Source: Nitrososphaerota archaeon
GTDB taxonomy: Archaea; Thermoproteota; Nitrososphaeria; Nitrososphaerales; CADDZS01
Length of the DNA stretch: 64,000 nt
NCBI GenBank assembly: GCA_021325255.1
Contig: JAJPHP010000070.1
Span: 1 to 64,000, forward strand
Direction: 5' to 3'
Shown: in pieces, positions 19,478-27,965 of the stretch
Position numbering within the stretch: the first letter of the stretch is position 1
Layout: the number at the start of each line of letters is the position of its first letter
Position numbers and translations under genes: made by a program
Notes under the pieces: model-generated
Seen by the model: the letters and a program-made list of their open reading frames with translations, nothing else
Told to the model about the DNA's origin: nothing
Database searches by the model: none

Positions 19478-20761
19478 TCAGGCATGGGAGATCAAGCTCC
19501 TTGTGCCATGCCCGAGGTCGGACCAGTGTTCATGCACTATCTTCCATGAGCGGTTGGCGCGAATGAATACAATGGTGCCTCGCTGGCTAAACTTGACCGA
19601 CTTTCCGTTGATTCTTCCCGACTGGTCTATGCACAAGGTGCTTATTGCAACGTCGTTGTAGTACTGCGTCCGAACATCCCTGAGGCTAGTAACCAGTTTC
19701 GGAGCGACTCTGTAGAACCAGTATTTTTCCCTATCAAGAGCAGAGGAATCGTCCAATCGGTCCAGCGGTGGGAAGCTCCCATAGATGGAGAATCCATTAT
19801 CAAATGTGTGCCTATTCGCGAATGACTGAAAATCACCCTGACTTGGAAGCTCAAACTCGGCGAGGAGCGTCCTGTTTATTTCGTCGAGGTCGCGCTGCCT
19901 TACGTCAAGGCCCGCGGTCTCGCCGCTATCCTGCGAGCCACGAGCAACAATCATTTCCCCGCTTTCCTCTTTCCTTCTTGCTCCTTCTTCTTCCACCGCG
20001 CTGCGAGACCGTGACTCCTTTTCAAACCAGCCTCCCAGTTTGCTGACAGTGCGCTGGAGGTCCCTCACCGACATCTTTTCGGATGCCGCGAGGTGCACGG
20101 CGTTCAATCTATCTTGGGAATTTTCAATTGTGAGGATGATCCTTGCATGGCGCTCTGTGATTTCGTGCAACTCCGATTTGAGTGATGGGTTGTTCTCAAC
20201 GAAGGATGCGTCGAACAACTTGAGCATCCTCACGTAGTTGCATACGTGGGACTCTGTATAGCCAACGAGTTCCCCAATCTCCTTGAGCGACTTTCCGAAC
20301 TCGGTTCTCATTCTTTGAAACGACAGGGCCTTTTCATAATCGGAGAGGTCGGCTCTTTCTAGGTTTTCGGAAATGGAGTACGAGAGCATCTCCTCGTCGG
20401 TGTACGAACCTACTTCTGCCCTAATCATATCCCACCCGAGGGAGCGCGCAGCCCTAATTCTTCGATGACCAAAGATTAGTTGAAACCTTGGGGCATTGTC
20501 GTTGTTGCTTCCTCTCCTGAGGCCTTGTTCATAGGCATCCTTGGAATCCGTCAGTGTCGTGGCCGCTGTTGTCATTGCTACCGACCCTATCCTTCTCACC
20601 CGGACTGGAGAGAGAAGTCCAGATTTGGAAAGAGATGAGGCGAGTTTCCTGATTTCTCTTTCATCGTACCTTACTCGTGAGTTGTACGGATTGTCCTCGA
20701 TCGATGAAATTGGAATGTTCTCAAGTGTCAAATCGGTTGTCTTCGAAGCTAGAGTCTTCAA
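19478..20761 (-). CDS. ParB/Spo0J-like DNA-binding CTPase, no ParA beside it
   Basis: This is a 427-residue protein. It has the ParB N-terminal nucleotide domain: ISSIEDNPYNSRVRYDE, then SGLLSPVRVR and the FGHRRIRAARSLGW motif (GxRRxxA, CTP-binding). Next come the SENLERADLSDYEKALSFQRM box and a helix-turn-helix (SLKEIGELVGYTESHVCNYVRML). The C-terminal half has a charged linker (about 255-300) and a domain I do not recognise (about 305-427) that would replace the usual dimerisation segment. A low-complexity insertion (about 60-90) sits inside the nucleotide domain. ParB proteins load onto parS and partition DNA, but archaeal members also act as transcription factors. No ParA ATPase is encoded in the window, which favours a regulatory role. 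Confidence 0.85.
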   Translation of the reverse strand: MKTLASKTTDLTLENIPISSIEDNPYNSRVRYDEREIRKLASSLSKSGLLSPVRVRRIGSVAMTTAATTLTDSKDAYEQGLRRGSNNDNAPRFQLIFGHRRIRAARSLGWDMIRAEVGSYTDEEMLSYSISENLERADLSDYEKALSFQRMRTEFGKSLKEIGELVGYTESHVCNYVRMLKLFDASFVENNPSLKSELHEITERHARIILTIENSQDRLNAVHLAASEKMSVRDLQRTVSKLGGWFEKESRSRSAVEEEGARRKEESGEMIVARGSQDSGETAGLDVRQRDLDEINRTLLAEFELPSQGDFQSFANRHTFDNGFSIYGSFPPLDRLDDSSALDREKYWFYRVAPKLVTSLRDVRTQYYNDVAISTLCIDQSGRINGKSVKFSQRGTIVFIRANRSWKIVHEHWSDLGHGTRSLISHA

Positions 20762-21338
20762 TTAGCTACATGCAGTCCTCCTGTTCTTCCTCTTGTTATT
20801 TTCTTGCCCCCAGTTACTTTCTGTTGATGCATCTCCTCCTCCCCAACTTCGCCAGAGCAAGGAGTGAAGTCTAGAGTGGAAAAAATCACCAGATGCCGAG
20901 CATCATGCCATGGCGCGTGAGAAGATGACGATTGTAGTGATGCGGTGACTTTCATGCGTAAGAGACGGATCGAAGCTGTGCTAAAAACGTAAATCTCTTT
21001 CGGCAAAACGTCTATTGAGCCGCAGTCAATGATGGGTGTGAGTATATTAGGTTCACGGGAGCATAGGTAAATTGAGATTTCTTCCCAAATCATGAAACTG
21101 CACTTTGAAAGTTATGTAAATTACAGTTTGGAGCGCGCTGTTCAAACTATACAAAAACGTCATTTGGTCCATTCCATAGGTCTATGCAAATCATGATTGT
21201 TCAGGCGAGTTCGTATGCTGTTACGAAGCTCATGCTCATTTTCAGTGCGACCGAGGATATTCGATGGGCGAACTCCCAAGCCTTTGCCTTAAACTTCTAG
21301 GGTGGATGATCAGTCTTACTGTTCCTGTAACTGCGTCC
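20762..21338. other. Intergenic region upstream of the parB-like gene
   Basis: About 577 bp without a gene I can support. A 111-codon frame on the minus strand (20758-21093) shows no motif. No canonical bacterial-type parS palindrome is seen. AT-rich elements near 21110-21160 could belong to a promoter, but nothing is diagnostic. Confidence 0.35.
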
Positions 21339-21584
21339 TCAGCGTCGTTTCCTTCTTGTCGTGTTCGTAGAAGAGGAGGAGGAAGAGGAAGAAGCGCGAG
21401 CGGGAGACGATGGCGGTGTGTTGACCACCTGTTTCAAGAGCCTTACGTCTTCCAGTATCTTCCGTTCATTGTGACGGATCAGGTAGCTCAGTACGTTGAA
21501 GTGCCGATGCTTTTTCTTCTTGCTGCTCTTCATATACTCCGTCAGAATCTTTCTTTCGGTGTTGGTAAAGACATAGCTGCGCAT
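21339..21584 (-). CDS. Small basic protein of unknown function with Ser-rich tail
   Basis: This is an 81-residue protein: MRSYVFTNTERKILTEYM, then a basic KSSKKKKHRHFNVL segment, a helix-turn-helix-like YLIRHNERKILEDVRLL stretch, and a Pro/Ser-rich tail with eight consecutive serines followed by a basic end (TTRRKRR). The first 60 residues resemble small archaeal proteins that open with an FTNTERKI-type motif, from memory; I cannot name a function. The tail is probably disordered. It is isolated between a regulatory gene and a broken hydrolase. Confidence 0.55.
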   Translation of the reverse strand: MRSYVFTNTERKILTEYMKSSKKKKHRHFNVLSYLIRHNERKILEDVRLLKQVVNTPPSSPARASSSSSSSSTNTTRRKRR

Positions 21585-21803
21585 GACTTCGGGCAGGAGT
21601 GGGTTCCCAAGTTCTTGATAAGATTTCTGATGTTACTGTTTAACCACATCCAGTCATCGTGTCTTTAGGCACTCAGTTTAGGAAATACGACACTGATAAT
21701 CCGAGGAGCCGGTTCGCAGTAATTTATGTCAGATTAAGTGGGTTTAGGAGAATTTCGTTATCTATCGGGTACTCCCAGAGTCAAGCGTTTTCGACCAAAG
21801 GTA

Positions 21804-22340
21804 TCATTCAATCAGTTTCCCGTAGTACTCTGGTCTTCTGTCGCCAAGAATATCCCCCTCCTCTTTGCCGAGCCTCGAGACGACCTGCTTCTGTCTTGCC
21901 CGAGTCAGGTCGAGAGATGCATAGATCATCTTCTCTTCCGAAGCTTCCGCTCTCGCAATCGCCTTTCCGTCGACCCCGAAAATGCTGCTGCTCCCAATGT
22001 AATTCGTACCCCTCTCAACTCCCGTGCGATTGGCGCAGACAACGTAGATTCTGTTCTCGATCGCCCTTGTGGGATTGATATAGTCCAGTGAGGACTCGAT
22101 TCCTAACGGTAGTGCTGTTGGGTGTGCTATGACCTCCACGCCTGAGAGCATCATTATGCGATAATCCTCAGGGTGGACCTCGTCGGCGCATATGGAGATG
22201 CCGAATTTACCCCACTCAGTATCGAAGACCGGATAAGCCAAGTTACCTCTGCTGACGTAGTTATCGACGCCGCTCTTCGGTGGGTGCATCTTTCGGTACT
22301 TTCCGACATACAGACTTCCCGTGTCAGAACCGCCTCCCGG
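21804..22340 (-). pseudogene. Carbon-nitrogen hydrolase (nitrilase superfamily), 5' part missing
   Basis: The frame encodes only the C-terminal two thirds of a nitrilase-superfamily amidohydrolase. The catalytic Lys region YVGKYRKMHPPKS and the nucleophile region FGISICADEVHPEDYRIMM (with Cys) are present, as are the ANRTGVERG and GSSSIFGVDGKAIA strands. The N-terminal domain with the catalytic Glu is absent. Homology begins at about 22340, exactly where an unrelated truncated gene on the other strand begins. The frame itself stays open to 22394, but the residues encoded there look unrelated to the family. Without the Glu the product cannot be an active amidase. Confidence 0.8.
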
Positions 22341-23163
22341 AATAAGGCATTGGTTGGCAGTTCTGTTGGAATGGGCTGAGAGACTCGGTTTCATAGACGA
22401 GATCTATGCTGCAATAAATGCCAAGTATGATATCAAGGGAGAGTACCCCCTCGATCCCTCGAAAAAATACTCATACGAAGAGATTGTCGACGCTGTTTCT
22501 CTGGCAAGATTTGGCAAGGGACTGGATTGGTTTAGAGAACACGGACATCTCGAGACAAGGGACAAGACAATCGAAGAAACTTATCCCAGAGTTTTTCACA
22601 AAGGCAGGATGCCCATCTACCTGGAGCACTTTCTCGATGTCGGTGAGAATGAGAGGTTCACACATGAGGAGCTTGGGTTGACTGATTGGGATACCTCTGA
22701 TTACAAGCCGCCGCCGGATTGGAAGCCTTGCCCTGCCTTCAACGAGGTAGAAGAAGACTCTGAGTCTGATCTATATCTCGTCAATTACAAGCTGCCGTAT
22801 CACTCTCATACCACAACAATAGAGAACCCATGGTTGAAAGAAATTTCTGAGGAATCCGATAGGGATCTGTTTGTGCGAATTAATGCGCGCACAGCGGAGA
22901 GAAAAAACCTCAAAGATGGTCAGGCTATCTGTGTTGAGTCAAAGGAAGGTGTTAGGGCAAACGGGATACTCAAGGTGACTGAGGGAGTACATGAAGAAGT
23001 GCTAGCTGCGCCTGGTATATTCGGTCACTGGGCAAGGAACATGCCTATCTCCAAAGGAAAGGGGTTCAACGTGAACGCTTTCATCCCACTCACGCTCGAT
23101 AGAATAGACCCGGTCTCATCTGCCCTGGATACGTGCCTCAAGGTGGCCATTCGCCCCCTCTAG
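22341..23163 (+). pseudogene. Molybdopterin-containing oxidoreductase (DMSO-reductase family), C-terminal fragment
   Basis: The fragment encodes roughly 270 residues matching the C-terminal part of large Mo/W-bisMGD enzymes: YLVNYKLPYHSHTTTIENPWL, then a dinucleotide-binding domain with VRINARTAERKNLKDGQAICVESKEGVRANG, GIFGHWARNMPISKGKGFNVN, and a final DP...SALDTCLKVAI. The N-terminal iron-sulfur domain and most of the Mo site are absent. A GTG at 22321 could open the frame, but homology only begins after the junction near 22341. Because the enzyme family normally exceeds 700 residues, this is a remnant. The MoaD-like gene follows after 15 bp, so both probably came from one Mo-enzyme operon. 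Confidence 0.82.
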
Positions 23164-23178
23164 GAGGCTTTTCTCCAG

Positions 23179-23469
23179 ATGGTCAGGGTAATGTACGTGG
23201 GCATAATCAAGTCCATACTTGGACTAAGAGAGGAGCAGGTTGAGATGCCGGAGGGGACCACAATTATGACCTTGCTGAAGTATTTAGAAGAAAAGCACGG
23301 CAGCAAATTCGCCAAGCAAGTTATGGATCCGGATACCTCAATCCGTGAGGAAGCTCTAATAATTGTTGATGGAAACAACATTGAAAGCCTTCAAGGAACA
23401 AGAACACCGTTGCCGAAGTCATCAGAAGCGCTGGTCGTCATACTTTCATCCGTTTCAGCAGGCGGATAG
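23179..23469 (+). CDS. MoaD/ThiS-family sulfur-carrier (ubiquitin-like) protein
   Basis: This is a 96-residue beta-grasp protein: RVMYVGIIKSILGLREEQVEM, EGTTIMTLLKYLEEKHG, ALIIVDGNNIESLQGTRTPL, and a C-terminal SSVSAGG. The terminal Gly-Gly is the site adenylated by an E1-like enzyme and converted to a thiocarboxylate for molybdopterin or thiamine synthesis, or for protein conjugation in archaea. It is 15 bp downstream of the truncated molybdo-enzyme, which points to molybdopterin. No MoaE or MoeB gene is in the window. Confidence 0.85.
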   Translation: MVRVMYVGIIKSILGLREEQVEMPEGTTIMTLLKYLEEKHGSKFAKQVMDPDTSIREEALIIVDGNNIESLQGTRTPLPKSSEALVVILSSVSAGG

Positions 23470-23580
23470 AGCGAGGAATTCGTTTGCCCTAGCTTGGACG
23501 AGAAATTCAAAAGTGAATGAGTAATAAGCATCCAGGCGGGCGGACAATAATCAAAAAATTATCAACTGAAGCGATTGCTC

Positions 23581-23811
23581 TTATTCTACTACAATCATAG
23601 TGAGAGTTGATCTAACCCTTTCAAGATGCCTGATTTTCCAGGTGATTGTATCCTTTACCTTCTCTAAGGTGTCAGCCTCGACCTTCGCTACTATGTCGTA
23701 AACACCGTAGACGGGGTAGACCTCCTTGACGTTTTCAATAGTTCTTAGCTTTTTCACAAGGTCGTTCTCAGCTCCAAGCTCGACGTTTATCATCAGGATG
23801 GCCGTTGGCAT
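23581..23811 (-). CDS. Stand-alone Lrp/AsnC effector-binding (RAM) domain protein
   Basis: This is a 76-residue protein consisting only of the RAM (ACT-like) domain: MPTAILMINVELGAENDLVKKL, EVYPVYGVYDIVAKVEAD, then TITWKIRHLERVRSTLTMIVVE. No DNA-binding domain precedes it. Such short proteins are common in Thermoproteota and Nitrososphaeria, where they are thought to bind amino acids and assemble with full-length Lrp proteins. The pattern supports an archaeal host. The gene is monocistronic, with an ATG start at 23811. Confidence 0.9.
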   Translation of the reverse strand: MPTAILMINVELGAENDLVKKLRTIENVKEVYPVYGVYDIVAKVEADTLEKVKDTITWKIRHLERVRSTLTMIVVE

Positions 23812-24224
23812 GAATTCTTACACGTTACTTGATCGTATTTGGCAGAGAAAGATAAAGAGTTCTATTCATTCATTTGTAATCTCTGCATTTCTATGCTTGC
23901 GGAACAGTGCCCTTCACAAGCGAAATCAATTATTCATGAAGAACAGTGCTTCCGCTAAGCTCGGGATGAAACGCGGTTCCAATCATTCTGCCCTGGTTGA
24001 CTGTTACCCCGGTACATACAGAATGCGGTCTTGTTGACATCCGTCGCAGACAATATTTTTTAGACAGCTAAGAAGGTGACCCCCTTCACCCTCGGTGCTC
24101 GGAATGAGGGAAAAAGAGGGAGAGAGATTTCTAAAGTTGGTCAGGTCAGACACTCGGGGAGAGTCGCCCAAGAGAACCCTCGGGATTGTTAGATTGCGGT
24201 TGCAGACTTTCCCATACCTAGAGC
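23812..24224. other. Intergenic region
   Basis: About 413 bp. No gene is supportable. Near 24070 a GAAGGTG / CCTTCACC imperfect inverted repeat is visible, which may be a weak hairpin. The 5' part of the broken surface-protein gene downstream cannot be traced into this stretch in any frame. Confidence 0.35.
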
Positions 24225-25196
24225 TTGATCAATTTGTGTCATAACCTGAACTACGCCAGTTATACGCTTAGAGTGACGAGTGCCAGCCAGCCCATCTCTT
24301 GCCCATGCCCTTACACGAACTTTCGGATACAAGCCAACAGTTCTTACCTTGACAGCACAGGCGAGTTGAACGTGGTGGGGCAAGTCGTGAACACGGGCAA
24401 CCTGCAGCCCAGTTTCACAGAGGTCGTTGGGGCCTTCTACAATATCTCGGGAGGGCTGATTGGAGTGGGCGACACCTACGCTGACCCGGATACACTAGCT
24501 GGAAATCAACCCGCAAACTTCCACATTGACTAGATCGCGGGATCGAGCAACTTCAGCCACAACGTGAAAACATATTCTCTCTGGGCCGGCGGGCAAATAG
24601 GAGGCATCCAAACTTCGACATGTTCCCTGCCCTGCGGCGTGCAGATAACATCTCAAGCCTTGATCGTCGATGTGCTTGGCAACACTCACGTGATTGGCTT
24701 GGTCAAGAATGAGGGAAACCAAAACATCTCGCTTGCCCAACTTACCGCGACTTTCTTCTTCAGCAACGGAACGGTTGCAAATGCGAGCTCGCCTTTCGAT
24801 GTTATTACCCTCCGGCCGGACCTGAGCTATGCGCGCTACGAGTTGAACGTCACTGGCGCGAACTCGCCTCTCCTTTGTCAGTGTCCGAACACGGATCTTA
24901 AGATACAGGGCAACACTTCTCACGTTGATATTCTGGGGCTCTATCACGTTGTCGGACAGGTCGCCAACACTGGAAACGCTCTGTCCAACTTTACCGAAGT
25001 CGCCGCGGCCTTCTACAACAGCTCCGGGGCACTTATCGGCGTGGGTTACACGTCAACAAATCCCGAATCTCTTCCCGCAGGTCAGACTGCCTCATTTGAT
25101 CTTACCCTGATAGCGGCAGGGAGTAGCTTCAACCAGCAAGTAGCATCATACTTGCTGTGGGCAGGCGGCGAATTAGAACCCCAGGGCCTCAACTGA
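24225..25196 (+). pseudogene. FxLYD-like repeat surface protein, 5'-truncated and interrupted by in-frame TAG
   Basis: One continuous frame encodes two copies of a beta-sandwich module. The conserved strands are NVVGQVVNTGNLQPSFTEVVGAFYN and YHVVGQVANTGNALSNFTEVAAAFYN, each followed by GLIGVG or ALIGVG and ending in a Leu-Trp-Ala-Gly-Gly motif. The first module is cut at 24531-24533 by TAG; in the second copy the same place is Leu (LTLIAAGSS), so a single T-to-A change explains it. The two open parts are in the same frame. A CPCP or CQCP pair precedes each module. The modules resemble the FxLYD domain of secreted archaeal and bacterial proteins. The signal peptide and start are missing; an in-frame TAG at 24219 lies just upstream of a TTG. 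Confidence 0.7.
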
Positions 25197-25439
25197 GGCT
25201 GCCTCCTTTGGCCTGGGCGTTTTCGATTGCTTCTTGGTGGAACGAGAAGGTGCTGCCTCGACAGAGCTCGGCATTGGCGTGTTGCTGTCTGAGAGAATTG
25301 CCAGTGTCTCACCTGCGAACTGGAGATCGCTCCCCGAAACACCTAATTCGATGTCGGAGTTTTCTCTTAACCTCCTCTTTTTGAGAGATCCGAGTCAAAG
25401 ATTGCAAGCAAGAGGAATGCGAAACACACACCCTTTGTG

Positions 25440-25607
25440 AGTGTGTTGTCCAGCCAAACACACTCCCTGAAAGTGTGTTGTCCAGCCAAACACACTCCCT
25501 GAAAGTGTGTTTGCTTCGATAACACACTCAGAAACACAGTTCGGACCTCCGGAAAACACAGATTACTTCTCTCTGCAAGCGAAAGTGTGTTCCGGCGAGA
25601 ACACATT
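25440..25607. repeat. Cluster of four dyad elements AGTGTGTT-N8/9-AACACACT, two in a 32-bp tandem repeat
   Basis: Four dyads are visible. Positions 25440-25464 and 25472-25496 have identical 9-nt spacers (GTCCAGCCA) and form a perfect 32-bp tandem repeat. Position 25504-25528 keeps both 8-bp arms and the 9-nt spacing but has an unrelated spacer, TGCTTCGAT. Position 25584-25607 has one arm mismatch (AACACATT) and an 8-nt spacer. Arms are conserved while spacers vary, which points to protein recognition of a dimer site. Three centres are spaced exactly 32 bp, about three helical turns, and the fourth about 80 bp further. More single GTGTGTT and CACACAC elements follow up to 25690. Confidence 0.85.
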
Positions 25608-25828
25608 AGGGCTGGAAAGACACACACTTGTGTGTGTTTCGATCAAAGTGTGTGTTGCGAGTGTGTGTAGGAGTGTGTTGTGTGTGTCTTTTTCCTGCCC
25701 CGGCTCGAGGAGCCATTAATCATGCGGCACACACACCCTGTGACACAAAGACTCAAGCGAGAAGAGGACAAAATCTACACACCAATGCCCTGGTCACACT
25801 CGTGTATATGCTCTGGATGCTCCTACAG

Positions 25829-25836
25829 TATAAAAA
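25829..25836 (+). promoter_or_regulatory. TATA box of a possible non-coding transcript
   Basis: TATAAAAA preceded by CCTACAG fits an archaeal TATA box. A transcript would begin near 25857 and run through DNA with short hairpins (GTGGT-N6-ACCAC near 25957, CCTTC-N8-GAAGG near 25985) and no open frame of note. No SRP, RNase P or tRNA pattern was recognised, so only the promoter-like element is claimed. Confidence 0.35.
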
Positions 25837-26049
25837 GTCCAGTTGCGCGTTATTGTCCCTTAATCTACTAAGAAGAGTAAGTTGAAAATCGTAGGCTTGG
25901 CACTCGCCGAGGACGATTGACCCGGTTTGCGGTAGTTACCGTCCCTGCAGGATGCAGTGGTGACTTGACCACACCTGACTTCCTTCCTCGGGCAGAAGGT
26001 GCAACAGGACCTGCTAAGCTCCTTCATCTCCCAAACGAGGCAAAAAATC

Positions 26050-26439
26050 TCAGTTCATGATGCGGTTAAGATATAGGTCTCCCAGGTTCAGAAACTCAAT
26101 CGGAAGATAGGCAGTTTCCCGTAATTTTGATCTTCTAATCATCTTAGACATTCTGAGAGCGTTTGCGCTTTCTTCCAGTTTGAGATATCCCGAACACAAA
26201 TTCTGCATTAGCGAAGAAAAAGGGTCACGCAATTCCAGTGACAGGTCGATCTTTTTGAGATTTGGACCCTCAGATAAGGAAAGTCCCCTTTTGTCTATGG
26301 CAACCACGTCGAAGGTGTTACCGAGAACATCGCATAGACCAACTGAGCAGCAGCAACTTGTCCATGCAGAATTACTCCATGGTCGGCATTGAATAGCAAA
26401 TTCGAAGGTTGATTGCCAGATCGCGATAAATTGATTCAT
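26050..26439 (-). CDS. Hypothetical Cys-rich protein at the distal end of the provirus
   Basis: This is a 129-residue protein of unknown function. The N-terminal third is Trp/Cys-rich (QCRPWSNSAWTSCCCSVGLC), which may bind metal. The C-terminal half is amphipathic and helical, with LKLEESANALRMSKMIRRSKLRE. ATG at 26439 is preceded by AGGTAATTCAA, close to the spacing of ribosome-binding sites in the structural operon. It lies 95 bp beyond the ATPase gene and may be the last gene of the terminase transcript. It could also be host DNA. Confidence 0.5.
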   Translation of the reverse strand: MNQFIAIWQSTFEFAIQCRPWSNSAWTSCCCSVGLCDVLGNTFDVVAIDKRGLSLSEGPNLKKIDLSLELRDPFSSLMQNLCSGYLKLEESANALRMSKMIRRSKLRETAYLPIEFLNLGDLYLNRIMN

Positions 26440-26534
26440 TTGAATTACCTGATATTTTCCTGAAAATGCAAACCCTGACGCAGCCGGCGCCAGGCACTTT
26501 TGTTCTTACTCTCGCTTTCACTTTTATCCGGTCC

Positions 26535-27965
26535 CTAGTTAATCAAGGGATCCCTCCAGTAAAGATACACTGGCCTAGTAGAGTACAGTCGCAGTGCTTC
26601 CGTGATTGCTCCTCGGTCGAGCAAGTTTATCCTCGGGATCAGGGCTACACTTCTACGCTTTGCAACTGCGCAGTACTTCAGCGCGAACTTCTTTACGATT
26701 TCCAGCTCCTTTTTTCCTAACCTGCTTACGACTTTTTCTGTGTGATTCCTTGAAGGCAGCAGCTCCGTCCTAAATCCGATCGCTCTCAGTACTGCAAGGT
26801 CCTTGAGCTCGGTTTTGTCCTGCTCGACATCGACCCGTGTCATGCCAGCTCGTTCGAAGAACGGATTGTACTTGCTCATCACAGCTAATGTTTCTACCAC
26901 CTTCTTCTTTACCAGAGGCATCGTTCTTCTTACGATTTCTGCGCCCAAGCCGATTGACCTGTACTTCGGGATCACGATCACCCTTGATATTCTCAATATC
27001 TCCTTGTTCACCTTCATCGCCATTTCTCTGTTTGATCGTCCTCTGAACTCGGGCAGGGCAATGTTTCTTCCTTTGAGCGCCAGGTGTGGGCAAACATACA
27101 CTATACCCGAGACAATTTCTCCGTTAAGCGTCGCCTTGAAGCAGTGCTTCACTATGGCTCTTACCTTGCCTCGATAGTGAAACTTTTCCAGTCCTTCCAG
27201 CTCGTCTAGGGTGCAGGGCTCGATTGAAACCTGGCTCAGGAGGCTGCACTCCCTTTTGAAGGAATCCTTTTCGAATCTTGTGATTAAAACGGCGTCCCCG
27301 AATCTTTTTTGGATTAACACATCGGGCTTCAGATCTTCTAGGAGATCCTCGTGCGTCGTCGCAACTACGAGTGTTTTGCCTAGGAGCCTCGCCGTCTTCT
27401 GGACAGTATATGCGACCACTTTTGCCGTGACCCTGTCGAGCAGAGCGGCGAACTCGTCAAAAATCCAGACACTTGCACGCTTTGCGTCCATCATCTTCGC
27501 GATCCGGTAGCGATACTTCTGCCCGTCCGAGAGCTCGCCGAACCTCCTCAACATGAGGAAGGCCTCGTTGAGTCCGGCCATTGAGAGAGTGGAGATTGCT
27601 TCCTCCACATTTTTCCCTACCCCTTGGATGATCGGCTCGTCGTCTTCGATTGATAGACTGTTGTTTTCGATGACTTTGCACCCCGCAAAGTCAGGCTCTT
27701 TGGTGGACGAGATCTGCATTGAGACCTCTCTGAGGAGAGTTGATTTGCCGCTGCCCGAGTCGCCAGTTATCAATACGACATCTCCGGGTTTTATCTCGAA
27801 GGTGAAATCTTTGAAGACCTGGAACCTCTTCTCTTCGTCAACGCCTATCCCGAATGCCTGCCCGATTGCGATAGTCCTCTTCGTAATTTTGGTCCGAGTT
27901 CTGTACTCTCGATTTACCTTGAAGACCTGCTTCGGTACTTTGCTTTCCAACAGATTGACTATCAA
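26535..27965 (-). CDS. ABC-type ATPase fused to a GNAT acetyltransferase-like domain (COG2401-like)
   Basis: This is a 476-residue protein. Residues 48-235 are a soluble ABC ATPase: Walker A GDSGSGKST at 68-76, signature LSDGQKYR (Asp in place of the first Gly), and Walker B ASVWIFDEFAALLD. There are no membrane helices, so it is not a transporter. Residues about 245-420 resemble a GNAT fold, with the acetyl-CoA loop region YRSIGLGAEIVRRTM and a YNPFFERAGM C-terminal segment. This architecture matches the uncharacterised family I know as COG2401, ABC ATPase fused to a predicted acetyltransferase. The TTG start overlaps the terminase TGA (TTGA), so translation is coupled. It may act on DNA packaging or modify a host protein; neither is known. 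Confidence 0.8.
   Translation of the reverse strand: MIVNLLESKVPKQVFKVNREYRTRTKITKRTIAIGQAFGIGVDEEKRFQVFKDFTFEIKPGDVVLITGDSGSGKSTLLREVSMQISSTKEPDFAGCKVIENNSLSIEDDEPIIQGVGKNVEEAISTLSMAGLNEAFLMLRRFGELSDGQKYRYRIAKMMDAKRASVWIFDEFAALLDRVTAKVVAYTVQKTARLLGKTLVVATTHEDLLEDLKPDVLIQKRFGDAVLITRFEKDSFKRECSLLSQVSIEPCTLDELEGLEKFHYRGKVRAIVKHCFKATLNGEIVSGIVYVCPHLALKGRNIALPEFRGRSNREMAMKVNKEILRISRVIVIPKYRSIGLGAEIVRRTMPLVKKKVVETLAVMSKYNPFFERAGMTRVDVEQDKTELKDLAVLRAIGFRTELLPSRNHTEKVVSRLGKKELEIVKKFALKYCAVAKRRSVALIPRINLLDRGAITEALRLYSTRPVYLYWRDPLIN

Larger units (their letters stand above)
25197..26049. other. Repeat-rich region flanking the provirus left end
   Basis: No protein gene is supportable here. The middle (25420-25700) is dominated by GTGTGTT/AACACAC elements, annotated separately. 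The right part (about 25829-26040) has a TATA box and several short hairpins and could hold a non-coding RNA. No tRNA gene or direct repeat matching the provirus right end was found by eye, so the left attachment site remains undefined. Confidence 0.4.

Noticed and set aside
845..25196. TAG recoded as an amino acid across the genome
   Set aside because: Several well-defined genes here end in TAG (for example 1717-1719 and 7908-7910) at the natural protein length, so TAG is a normal stop; two interrupted genes are better explained as nonsense changes.
25367..25627. Minus-strand open frame over the dyad cluster
   Set aside because: Its residues only reflect the repeated GTGTGTT/AACACAC elements; no protein-like conservation beyond the DNA repeat.
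25420..25700. CRISPR array
   Set aside because: The repeated units are dyads with identical spacers in two copies and no 25-40 bp unique spacers; no cas genes are near.
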